From Isoetes taiwanensis (taxonomy: Eukaryota; Streptophyta; Lycopodiopsida; Isoetales; Isoetaceae): DNA of 64,000 bases. A model generated the notes under the pieces. That model was given only the letters and a program-made list of their open reading frames with translations, was not told the origin of the DNA and made no database searches. The first letter of the stretch is position 1, and each line of letters begins with the position of its first letter. The position numbers were made by a program, and so were the translations under genes. Below are positions 54,788 to 64,000 of the stretch, one piece after another. The DNA is taken from contig JAJEKV010000045.1 of assembly GCA_021234155.1 (NCBI GenBank), positions 770,147 to 834,146 on the forward strand, in the 5' to 3' direction.

Positions 54788-56870
54788 TCAACCAAGGCCC
54801 TGAACAAGTGTGCCTGGTGACCCCATGCATACAGCTCTACCTTGTGACTGTTGTTTAGCATTGCATACTGGGCTTTCCACTGCGGTGACTCGTAACACGA
54901 TGGATGCATCCCAATGTGTGGTAGTAGAAAACTCAATGCCCAAATACTTATAAGGCTGAGCCACCTCCACTACCCTTACCCCTAAGTAAGTGAATGAGGG
55001 AAGGCGTGGGTCTTGGGATGATGGGACCAGCCCACCCTTGTCTTGGCCAAGTTAACTCTCATGTCGTGAATTTGCGTAAAGTGTCTAAAGCATCCGTGTG
55101 GTGTTGCATGTCCTCGGGGTATATCGCGGCGGTCAACATCATCGGCATATATGAGTTGCCGGATTATGTGGTGCATCAACTGAAGCGTCTCCCCTCGGGT
55201 TTCGGCTAGCCATTCTTCTAGCTGGTCAATGTACAAAAAGGCGCGGGGATAGAGGGCAGCCCCGCACCCCAATGCTACTAACAACGGGCTCCCAAACGGT
55301 GTGAGACGGCCGGAGCAAGTCTCGTATAGTCTGATATAGCATTCACCAAGTCGACGTGGGTCCCTAGTCGTCTCAATCTATCCCACAACTTATCCCGAGG
55401 CACCGTGTCAAAGCCTTTGCTTGAAATCCACAAAGCAACAAAGTCATTTATTAGGGCGTTGATTCCGCTATCCTCTATGAGTGTTCGCAGAGTGAAGATA
55501 TGGTCAATAGTAGAATGCCGGGCGGAATCACTGCGTGAGAGCCCGCACTTCTCCATCCTCTCGCCCAAAGTGTCGTCGGCTGCTCAAGAATCCCGCAAGC
55601 AACTTGGCAAAGACGAACCCCACCATAATGGTAACGATAGTTGGGTCGGGCTGCAGGGGTCCCCCGCTTTGTATATGGGCACAACTCTCTTGGTAGTCGG
55701 TCGGAGGCGCACCCATTAATATGCCAAAAGTTGTCCAATTGGAGCAATCCAAGTATCATTGATACCTAATCGATACCCTACAAGCCTATCAAAAATTGCT
55801 TAAATTATCTACCGTTAGCAAGTTATGGGCCTCCAAAGTTAGGGGGTCTATGCCCCATCAGCGCATATACCCAACCACTTTACGCCCGAGTACGACCCCC
55901 TCTGCCCCCCACGGCCCCTGCCCCCCCTGCAGGCCACCTATCAGCAGGCAGCGCCGCCCACATCCGCCATTATGGCATCCGAGGGGCGCGTGGGGCTCAA
56001 CCCTATTCCGCGTCCCAACGGTCCGTCCCGCGTGCCTAACCCTACCCACGTCGTGATGGCACCTCACTCTTAGGCCTCACGCGGATCTCGCGGTCGCGCA
56101 GCCCGGAGCCTCCATCATGACCCAACGGACCGCTCATCGAGGATGCAGGGACCATCATTCGCGACCCAATTTGGCCCTATCTCGACGTTTTGCTGAAGCA
56201 ATATCTCCTCGAAACGTTTCGTCTACCCCCTAAATCGGCTTCTTGCAGACGATTTGAAAGGGTTATGGCTTCTAATCCCTCGCACAAATGGGGTCAGAGC
56301 CCTCATCATCTCGAATTCGGGTATAAAAAGTATTGGCCTTGCATTCTAGTGATCATCCCAGCAGGTGAGTGCACTCAGTCCGCCGAATCCTTCGTCAAGC
56401 AGCTCGAGCACTCAGTCCGCCGAATCCGTCGTCAAGGTTACAGTCCTATCCATTATGGGTTGCATTCCATGTAGTTGTGCATGTAGTCTATCTAACCTTT
56501 CTTTTCCTGATATGCAGCAGCATGGAAGGTTCCTGGAGAAAGGGACAAGGAATCCATCCCGAGGGTTACCGTAAGCCCCCTCCTGCCACGCCCTCCCCAT
56601 CAAGAAGCGGGAGCGTCGCTATTCTGATGCCTCTGTGCAGACAGAGGACGTGGGATCTTTTACTTTGAAGAACTGTCTGGTTAACCGAGAAGAAATTTCT
56701 GCTGCTGCGGGCTCCAATCTTAATGTCCTGGTCACACCCGAGATATGTGACCAGATTCAACATGCTAAAGGGGAGCACGATCTGGTCCACTGCCAAGTGA
56801 CAGTAGCCGAGGGAGATAATGTCAAGTTTGAGAGCCCAATCAATCATGGGACCTAAGAAGGTGCTTCTGG
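54788..56870. repeat. Tandem LINE unit 3 (~2.08 kb)
   Basis: From TCAACCAAGGCCCTGAACAAG (54,788) to GGTGCTTCTGG (56,870), where the sequence changes to TGAACCATGGCACAG. RT pieces on the minus strand at 54,982-55,759 (VNLAKTRV, RHSTIDHIFTLRTLIEDSGI, DTVPRDKLWDRLRRLGTH). Confidence 0.8.
56118..56856 (+). pseudogene. Unknown plus-strand split frame, copy 3
   Basis: Best-preserved first half: LKQYLLETFRLPPKSASCRR then FERVMASNPSHKWGQ and YKKYWPCILVIIPAG, ending at a good donor (GCAG/GTGAGT at 56,364). The acceptor TATGCAG is at 56,517, followed by the same second half as in copy 1 (EEISAAAGSNLNVLVTPEIC ... FESPINHGT). Only in this unit does the downstream sequence lack the LINE, so this may be the original right-hand boundary. 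Confidence 0.4.
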
Positions 56871-57194
56871 TGAACCATGGCACAGATCTGGACGACCCTT
56901 ATAGGTTAGGCCGAAGTTTTTTTTTACTTTTTTCCTTGCTGTATTTTGAAACAGGCTGTAATTTTTTTGCTGCCATTTTGGATTACCATGTGTTTTGTGA
57001 ATGCAAATATTTGCGTGAACCATGTATTTGCCCGACACTTCAAATGAAAAGAGTATTCCCAAAAGAGTTTGTGTTCATGTATTTAACTAAGCAATTTATG
57101 TCCATTTGGTTGCTCCACAAAATCAAAACATGTATGCTTGCATAACAAAACATGTGGAGTTATCCACATTAAGCAAAATCTTTGGTAGCTCAAA

Positions 57195-60054
57195 TTACTC
57201 TTCTACAGTCTCGTCTGAATCGTATGCATCCTGTTCTGCTAAGGCCGTGTTCAAAGGCAGCTCTGGTGTTGCCTCATTTACCTGCAATACCAAAAGTAAG
57301 AGGCAAAGATTGAACAGAACATTGCAGCAATGAATTCCTACTGCATACCTGTGCAGTCCTCCATGCTCTGAAGAAGCCCTCGTCCATGCCCCTTGCTGTA
57401 GCAAGAGCTTTAGCATCAACTCCAATCTCAGCCATTTCTCGAATGTGTCTGGCCTTATCAATTGCCCTGGCATCATCATTTTCTGGTCCCGTGTTTGCTG
57501 CTGCATAGTCTATCCAGCCTTGTGTATCCATCCTCAAAGAATTAGCTAAGGGGTTGAATGTTCTTTGTTTGGTGGCAAGGTCCCATCGCTTCAAAGGTGA
57601 CCGGATGTTGTTGACCTTGTTGGGTGTAGGCCTGACCAAAGGGATGCAGCCCTCTATGCTAATTGATTGAGGATGCACCCCATCTCCCTCACATATGTGG
57701 GTGTCTTCTAGACTGCAACCTATGTCCAGGGTGTGTGTTCGAGGGGCTACTAGGTGTTCAACACCTGCCTGCTCTCCAGGTACTTGGATGACCCCCACCT
57801 CGTCATTTTGGCTGCTGGGCACACAAGTCTCCCAATTGTCATCCTCCCTAATCACCTGCCTTGCCCTGCCTTGCCTTTCTCTCATCCTTTTCATTGCAGC
57901 CAACCTCCTGGCCTTTGCTGCCTCATTCAATGGCCTTTGGCAGCCAAAGATGGCTCTCACCCTGGATTGCCCCCTGCTGGATACATAAATGCCCTCAGCC
58001 TCCTGGTGCTCTCCTGCTCCAAAGCCTCTGCTTGCTTCCTACTCTCCCTCTCTAACCTATTTGCAGCAGCTCGCCTGCTGGCTTCTTCCTTCTCAGCTCT
58101 CCTCCTGGCTGCCTCCACTTTCTTAAGGGCAGTTTGCTGGACCTTAAGTCTCTCAGCCTCCTCTCTTCTTGCTTTTTCTGCTTCAAATGCTTGGCAGAAT
58201 TCATTGCTACTAATGTGTACTCTTCCATGCAGATTAGGTGCAATGCCCCTCCTCCTCCTTATTACATCTTGGGTTCCCTGACTTGGTGCAACCTGAGATG
58301 CTTGCTGGCCTGGAGGTTGATCAGCTGCCACACTAGGGACCAAGACTTGCTGGCCTGGAGCTTGATCAGCAGCCACCCTATGGAGCAAGACTTGCTGCAT
58401 TGTTCCCAAACTATTTACTGCATGGTCACATGTGGCTTGCACATGTTTCTCCCATTGCAAGTCAACTTCTTGCATGTTGAAACCCTCTATGTTCAGCCCT
58501 TGGTCACATGGTTGTCCAATTGGTTCAACCCTATCAACATCATCTATGTGTGCACTCTCATTTGCTGCAGGTTGCACAATGGGGATAGCCAATCCATCAT
58601 TAATTCCAAGTGGTTGATCGGGTAATGGTGCTGGCACATAAGCTTCCTCTTGAACAAGTCTGCTGCCTTCCTTTCCAGGCACTTGAATGGCCAAATCCCT
58701 GTAGCCATGAAACCGGCTTTTATATTTGCCATCTTTAACCCCAAGCAGCCCATGGACATGGATATCAATTCAGCTATGTCCTCCTTCTTATGTTCGATTC
58801 CGCCTTTTCTTACCATGTATTTAGCCCTCAATCTTTTGAATGTCGCCTTGAAAGGAGCAAAGCATGAGACATCTAATGGCTGCAGCCTATGTGATGTATG
58901 TGCGGTAATAATGCAAAATGTATTCCCATGTCTTTGGTCGCCAAGATGACATCCAATTCTACATGGCTTCCATGCCCATCAAGCAAGATTAGATGTGGTC
59001 TTTTCGGTGACACTCCTCCGGGCACTCTACATTGGAAGTGAGACAACCAAGACTTGAAGAGTTCAGGTTGTCATCCAAGCCGGCTTCGGCGGACAGCCCG
59101 GAATTGCCCCCTCTTCACACACGGATATGTTGTCCCGCCTCATCCTAGTTTCCTTGAAAATGTACATACCGGGTATTCTAAACCCTTCGCATTTACACAC
59201 ACTAAGATTGTAACCCATTCCCCCGGTATTCATCACCACCTCACTAACCCTATTCTCACCTTTCCTTGCAATTATCTTTAGCCCCTTTACTTTCCCAGCT
59301 TGGATCCCGGTCTCATCTGCATTCCAGATCCTTGAAGGAGGGAAGTTATACTCATCATATATTTCTTTAAGGCCTGAGTAGAACCTATCCAAGTTTTCTT
59401 GGTTCATCGCCTCCTGCATGTGAGACATCTAGAGTCTCTGCACTCCTAAGGGTGATCTCGGGATGGCGCCGCTTGAATAATTTCCACCACTTTCCACACG
59501 GAACCCCTTCTTCAAGGCCGGATTGTTCTCCTTCGCCATTTCTCACGCTCCTTTGACCGAGGACAAGGTCACGCCCATCCTCGCTTCGCCCTCTCTATGG
59601 CCCAATCCACAAGTTCCTTTTCTTGGGATGGTGTTAAGATCCGTGGATGTCTATCCGTCTTGTGGGAAATTCGCCATACAACCGGTCTCTAATGGATGAT
59701 TCCGATACCGCATCGCCTCAGAAGCTTCTCTTATTGAAATACCATGTTCACTCACCTCATCAAGAGCGCCAGCATCCGCTTCCTCCGCCCATTGGCCTCT
59801 TCTTGTTGGCTTCCCTCGTCATTGTAGCACCGCATCCGCTTAGTCCGAGGAGGCTTCTTCTTTGTTCTAGGCGCAAAACTCGCTTTTGCGGACGCTATCG
59901 CCCTCTCGCCGCTTCCCCTCAAGCGCCGTAGCATCGATCCCTGGTCGAGCTCTAGTGGACACCATTGGTCTCCTCTTCGGCGCCGAGGGATCACCGAGTA
60001 ATGTAAGCCGAAATCGCCGGGATCGCAAGAGGCAAATTTCTTGTTCCTTCGCAA
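57195..60054 (-). pseudogene. pogo/Tigger-type DDE transposase, frameshifted
   Basis: Read leftwards: a basic N-terminus (APRTKKKPPRTKRMR); an HTH_psq-like segment (VSEHGISIREASE); ILTPSQEKELVDWAIE-like and KKGVPCGKWWKLFKRRHPEI-like pieces of the second HTH; then the DDE domain: YNFPPSRIWNADETGIQAGK (first Asp), HLILLDGHGSHVELD near 59,000 (second Asp), LQPLD-like (third), FKATFKRLRAKYMVRKGGIE, KAGFMATGIWPF. A long C-terminal extension follows with a Glu/Arg-rich coiled coil (AEKEEASRRAAANRLERESR) and a possible 67-base intron (57,348-57,282). Cut-and-paste transposase of the Tc1/mariner superfamily. At least four frame breaks. I did not find its terminal inverted repeats. Confidence 0.75.
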
Positions 60055-60602
60055 TCACACTGATTGCCCATCTCATCTGCATGCATTGTGGCTGGAATTT
60101 GCGCGCGAATTCCAGCCCCCGGCATTGAATCATGCCTCGGAATGGGCATGTTCAGGGGTTCCCATGTGCGCGATGACTGGCTGTATGGCTCGGGATCCAT
60201 GGTCGCGACACCTGGTGCGCGTTCAGGGGGGGCTGTGGGGTGGCGCAGAGGTGGCGTTTGGTACCGGCGGGCGACCATACCCTATGGTGCATGTATATGG
60301 CCTTATTATACTTGTTAGCAAAGCATTGCAAAATCAATTTGAATAGTACGTGACAGTGCGCTTAGCTTTGCTACTCAAATATGCCTCGATGCTCAACGTT
60401 CCCAGGCCACAATGGCGGATCCAACACCTCCACCTTGTATGTATCTCTTCTCTCCTCTCTAGCTTATTTTTTTTAGCTTACATATTCGCTATTGCGGTTG
60501 TTTACCAGATTATTTGGCAACCCTTTTCGAATGTGACAAATGAAGGTAATCTAAGGTATGCCTAATGTTCTCCAGCGTTTCCGTTGAAAATTTCAAGTTC
60601 GT
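60055..60602 (+). other. Upstream region of the PPR gene
   Basis: Contains an ATG in good context (CACAATGGCGGATCC, 60,412) followed within 25 bases by a GTATGT donor, and several pyrimidine-AG acceptors before 60,600. This may be a first coding exon of the PPR gene, but I cannot fix the junction. Confidence 0.3.
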
Positions 60603-62741
60603 TTGATTCATTGCATTGGCTTGTATATCAGATCCTTACACAAACAAAGATACGAAGCGCTCCATGCTGCAGAAATTTTGCAGCAGCAAGGAGTTTCTGT
60701 ATCCCAACACCATGTTTACCACCTGCTGCAGGGATGCGTAAATGAAAATGATGCGGATTGTGGAAGAAGAGCACAATCCTTCATGGTTCGTGGTGGCCTT
60801 GATTCAGTTCCATATTTGTCCGAATTTCTTATCCGCTTATTCGCCTCACATGAAACGTTGGTTGAATCAAATGTTGCATTCGAAAAGGTTAAAAAACCAA
60901 GTATGTATACATGGGGTGCAATTATTTCAGCCCATGCTAAGCTTGGACAGGGTAAGGTGGCCCTTCAATTGTATCATGTTATGCAGTTATCAGGAGTGGA
61001 AAGTAACAAACACATCTACCTACCTGCTCTCAAGGTTTGTATCAATATATCAGCCATTGACCAGGCTAAAGTTATCAATGCGCAGATCATTAGAGATGGT
61101 CTTCAGTCAGACTTAATTTTGGGAAATACTATAGTTGATACTTATGCTAAGTGTGGAAACTTGGAGGAGGCCCGCGAAATTTTTGATTTGTTGCCAACTC
61201 GAAGTGTGGTATCATGGGGTGCAATGATTGCTGGGTACGCCGAACATGCAGAAGGTTTTCTTGCATTAGAATGTTTTGAAAAGATGCAAGAATCAGGTAT
61301 AAATCCGAATGAAGCTACGCTTCTGAGTGTTTTAAAAGCTTGTAGTAGGATGCAAGCTTTAGAGCAGGGAAGAAAGATACACAAAGAAGTAGTTAAGAAT
61401 AGGATGCAATCTGATGTTGCTGTTGGGAATGCCCTTGTTGATATGTATGCTAAATGTGGGAGTTGCAAGGAGGCACGCCAGGTTTTTGATAATCTGCCTC
61501 ACAGAGATATTGTGTCCTGGAATACAATGGTTGCAGGGTATGCCCAGAATGGTGAAGGCCTCTTAGGTTTGCAATGCTTTGAAAAAATGCAACAATTGGG
61601 AATAAAGCCAGACAAAGTTACCTTCTCAAGCATTCTTAAAGCATGTGGAAGTATTGGTGCTATAGAGCAGGGAAAGGATATCCACAAACAGATCATTGGT
61701 AGTGGACTCCATTTAGATGTTATCGTGGGGAATACCCTGGCAGATATGTATGCTAAATGTGGGAAGTTGAAAGAGGCACATGATGTGATCAAGAACTTGC
61801 CAAAGCGTGATACAGCATCTTGGGGGGCCATCATTGCAGGCTATGCTCAATGCGGAGACTTCAAGCTTGCAGCGCAATGCCTCAAGGACATGCAGAAAGA
61901 AGGCATTAAGCCAAATGACACGATTTTTACTAGCATTTTTACTGTGTGCAGCCATGCAGGTTTAGTGAATAAAGGATGTATATTTTTCAAATCCATGATG
62001 GAAGACCATGGCTTGAAACCAAAGGAACACCATTGTAGCTGCTTAATTGATCTTCTTGGCCGTGCAGGATACTTGAATGAGGCAGAAGGTTTACTCTTAC
62101 TGGCAGAAAAAGCGCAGCCTTCTGGACCTGATATTATTGGATGGAAATCTTTGCTTACTGCCTGTAGCACATATGGGAACGTGGAGCTTGGAAGACAATG
62201 CTTTGAAAGAATTGTCCAATTGGATCCCTACCATGCTTCTGGATATATGCTTATGTCAGGAGTATTTAGTGATGCACAAATGTGGAAAGATGCTGCAAAA
62301 ATTGAAAAAATTCGGCAATGTGCAAAGGCACAGAAGAAGCCAGCAAGGGCATGGATTGAGGTTAACAAGAAGGTGCATGAGTTTATTGTTGGAGACAGAA
62401 GCCATCCGCAAAGTGAGGATATTTATGCCATGCTTAAGAAGTTGAGTAATCAACTGAAAAGAGAGGGATACATACCAAAAGCTGATCTAGTTTTGCAGAA
62501 TATGTCAGATGAAGATAAAGAAAATGCATTATGTGGACATGCTGAAAAACTGGCTATAGCTTTTGGCTTTATTAGTACACCTCCAGGGACCACTATTCAG
62601 GCCACTAAGAATCTTCGAATGTGCATGAACTGCCATGATGCAACGAAGATTATCTCCAAAATTGAAAAGAGAGAGATTATAGTCAGGGATGCTTATTGCA
62701 TTCATCGCTTCAAGGATGGATACTGTTCTTGTTTACATTGA
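60603..62741 (+). CDS. PPR-DYW protein, KPAxA (DYW:KP) variant
   Basis: Open for about 712 codons; the first in-frame ATG is only at 60,783 and conserved PPR sequence starts before it, so an upstream exon or non-ATG reading is likely. About a dozen PLS-class PPR motifs (SWGAMIAGYAEHAEGFLALE, VGNALVDMYAKCGSCKEARQ, KVTFSSILKACGSIGAIEQG). E domain ~residues 490-570. The PG box is replaced by KKPARAWIEV (KPAxA). The deaminase motif is CGHAEKLAIAFG (HxE) ... MCMNCHDATK (CxxCH), and the last zinc site is HRFKDGYCSC. The protein stops two residues after CSC (LH), without the usual DYW end. Such proteins bind organelle transcripts sequence-specifically and edit a pyrimidine; the KP variant is linked to U-to-C editing. 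Likely imported into plastid or mitochondrion. Confidence 0.9.
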   Translation: MIHCIGLYIRSLHKQRYEALHAAEILQQQGVSVSQHHVYHLLQGCVNENDADCGRRAQSFMVRGGLDSVPYLSEFLIRLFASHETLVESNVAFEKVKKPSMYTWGAIISAHAKLGQGKVALQLYHVMQLSGVESNKHIYLPALKVCINISAIDQAKVINAQIIRDGLQSDLILGNTIVDTYAKCGNLEEAREIFDLLPTRSVVSWGAMIAGYAEHAEGFLALECFEKMQESGINPNEATLLSVLKACSRMQALEQGRKIHKEVVKNRMQSDVAVGNALVDMYAKCGSCKEARQVFDNLPHRDIVSWNTMVAGYAQNGEGLLGLQCFEKMQQLGIKPDKVTFSSILKACGSIGAIEQGKDIHKQIIGSGLHLDVIVGNTLADMYAKCGKLKEAHDVIKNLPKRDTASWGAIIAGYAQCGDFKLAAQCLKDMQKEGIKPNDTIFTSIFTVCSHAGLVNKGCIFFKSMMEDHGLKPKEHHCSCLIDLLGRAGYLNEAEGLLLLAEKAQPSGPDIIGWKSLLTACSTYGNVELGRQCFERIVQLDPYHASGYMLMSGVFSDAQMWKDAAKIEKIRQCAKAQKKPARAWIEVNKKVHEFIVGDRSHPQSEDIYAMLKKLSNQLKREGYIPKADLVLQNMSDEDKENALCGHAEKLAIAFGFISTPPGTTIQATKNLRMCMNCHDATKIISKIEKREIIVRDAYCIHRFKDGYCSCLH

Positions 62742-62805
62742 TATAAGCAGTTATAAATTTATACACCATATATACACGTTCTTTCCATGGACCAGCCTCT
62801 GATCA

Positions 62806-63693
62806 ATGCCAAAGCAAGATGCAGCATCTTTTGGGGCGCCCCGGTGTGGGGGTGGGGGTGGGGTGGTCATTGCAGGCTATGCTCAATGTGGAGACTTCAA
62901 GCTTGCGGCGCAATACCTCGAGGACATGCAAAACAAAGGCATTAAGCCAAATGATACGATTTTTACTGTGTGCAGCCATACAGGTTTAGTTTCCAAATCC
63001 ATGATAGAAGACCATGGCTTCAAACCAAAGGAACCCCATTGTAGCTGTTTAATTGATCTTCTTGGTCATGCAGGATACTGACTCTTACTGGCGGAAAAAC
63101 GCAGCCTTCTGAACCTGATATTATTGGATGGAAATCTTTGCTTTCTGCTTGTAGCTCGCACGAGCTTGGAAGACAATGGTTTGATAGAATTGTCCAATTG
63201 ATTCCCAATCATGCTTTCTGGATATATGCTTATGTCAGGATTACTTAGTGATGCACAAATGTGGAAAGATGCTGCAAAAATTGAAAAGCTTTGGCTTCTG
63301 TGCAAAGGCACAGAAGAAGCCAGCAAGGGCATAGTTGGAGGTTAATAAGAGGGTACATGAGTTTATTGTTGGAAACAGAAGCCATTCATAAAATGAGGAC
63401 ATTAATGTCTTCCTTAAAAAGTTGAGCGATCGGCTGAAAAGAGAGGGATACACACCGGAAGTAGTTTTGCAGCATATGCCAGATGAAGTTACGTGGACGC
63501 GCTAGAAAACCGGCTATAGCTTTTAGCTTTATGGTACACCTCCAGGGACCACAAAGAAGCTAGAAATGTGCATGACATGAACTGTTATGATGCAACAAAT
63601 TATCTTGAAAATTGGAAAGAAAGAGATTATAGTCAGGGATGCTTGTTGCATTCATCATTTCAAGGATGGATACTGTTCTTGTTTACATTGATA
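62806..63693 (+). pseudogene. Partial tandem copy of the PPR-DYW gene
   Basis: Copies the last PPR motif, E and DYW part of the gene (from 61,797 on) plus its 3' flank. Recognisable: VIAGYAQCGDFKLAAQYLED, KGIKPNDTIFTVCSHTGLVS, then in shifting frames SLLSACSSHELGRQ..., AQKKPARA..., HEFIVGNRSH and FKDGYCSCLH at the end. The KPAxA region, HxE (HAEK lost) and CxxC are disrupted by deletions and frameshifts. It also has a G-rich insertion near 62,845-62,866. It shares the unusual LH end, so that end predates the duplication. Confidence 0.88.
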
Positions 63694-64000
63694 AAAGCAC
63701 ATTAATACATCATACATGTTCTTTACATAGGCCAGCCTCTGTCAAAATATCATTTTATTTCATTTGTACAGACGACTCCACTTCTCAAAATTGTGGGAGG
63801 GTAATGTAAATGTGGAAAGAACAATGATTGAACGCATGGACGGACAACAGCATTTCACCACAATGTCCTAAAAGGGGCATTTGCCTCTACCTTGGCTTCC
63901 TACGTGACATATAGAGCAGCATACACATGTCAAAACACATGCTTGGACCATAGGAGAAAATGGAAGTGATCTGGACTATTCAATCAATCTCAAAGACCAC
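63694..64000. other. No gene seen
   Basis: The first ~45 bases repeat the PPR gene's 3' flank (TACACGTTCTTT.CAT.G.CCAGCCTCTG-like). The remainder shows nothing recognisable. Confidence 0.5.

Noticed and set aside
57754-58281. 175-codon plus-strand frame
   Set aside because: Shadow of the transposase coiled-coil region on the minus strand.
57001-60300. TIRs of the pogo element
   Set aside because: I compared the flanks by eye and found no convincing inverted repeat with TA ends; not reported as a bounded element.

Overview
This is nuclear DNA of a plant, most likely a fern. The best host-like gene is a long-repeat PPR-DYW protein at 60.6-62.7 kb. Its PPR repeats have the wording I associate with leptosporangiate ferns. 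Its DYW domain has the KPAxA variant that I recall from hornwort, lycophyte and fern U-to-C editing factors. Everything else is long, AT-rich, TE-dense, intron-bearing sequence. The fern assignment is inference from protein style, not from a marker gene.

Layout. 0-3.9 kb: an F-box pseudogene, a 33-bp minisatellite, a foldback (MITE-like) element and a dispersed repeat. 3,996-16,033: a complete Ty3/gypsy LTR retrotransposon with 2.4-kb LTRs, ATACC target-site duplications and a tRNA-Gln-type primer site. Its longest open frame carries an RNase H domain upstream of the reverse transcriptase. 16-27.5 kb: low-density sequence with exon-sized fragments of a ubiquitin-specific protease, an SHPRH-like helicase and a plastid-type CDP-diacylglycerol synthase, an L1-ORF1-like fragment, and about three tandem copies of the dispersed repeat. 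27,639-45,016: a 17.4-kb minus-strand chromovirus (LTR - extra genes - gag - protease - RT - RNase H - integrase - chromodomain - LTR) with a 5'-truncated LINE nested inside it. 45-56.9 kb: a minus-strand LINE whose 5' half is tandemly repeated three times in ~2.05-kb units, the middle unit being split by a 4.5-kb Ty1/copia element. 57.2-60.05 kb: a pogo-type DNA transposase. 60.6-63.7 kb: the PPR gene and a decayed partial tandem copy.

The observation I rate highest is at 42,791-41,673. Between the primer-binding site and gag of the chromovirus, on its coding strand, lies a 372-codon frame that is a histone H3. It starts [10 protein letters not shown], keeps a VKK...RPG tail end, then has about 240 residues of Q-, K/R-, E- and P-rich insertion, and ends in a gap-free H3 histone fold. 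A second unknown 509-codon frame (36,838-35,309) with its own TATA-like box sits between it and gag. The element's integrase ends in a chromodomain, the class of module that reads methylated H3 tails. A retroelement carrying both an H3-like protein and a chromodomain would be a new combination to me; whether the H3 frame belongs to the element needs comparison with sister copies.

State of the sequence. Most TE frames are broken. Some breaks are in-frame TAG/TGA codons and G-to-A changes at catalytic Asp codons, as expected from deamination of methylated cytosine. Many others are 1-3 base indels in GC-rich spots of otherwise identical repeats, which could be base-calling error at methylated sites.
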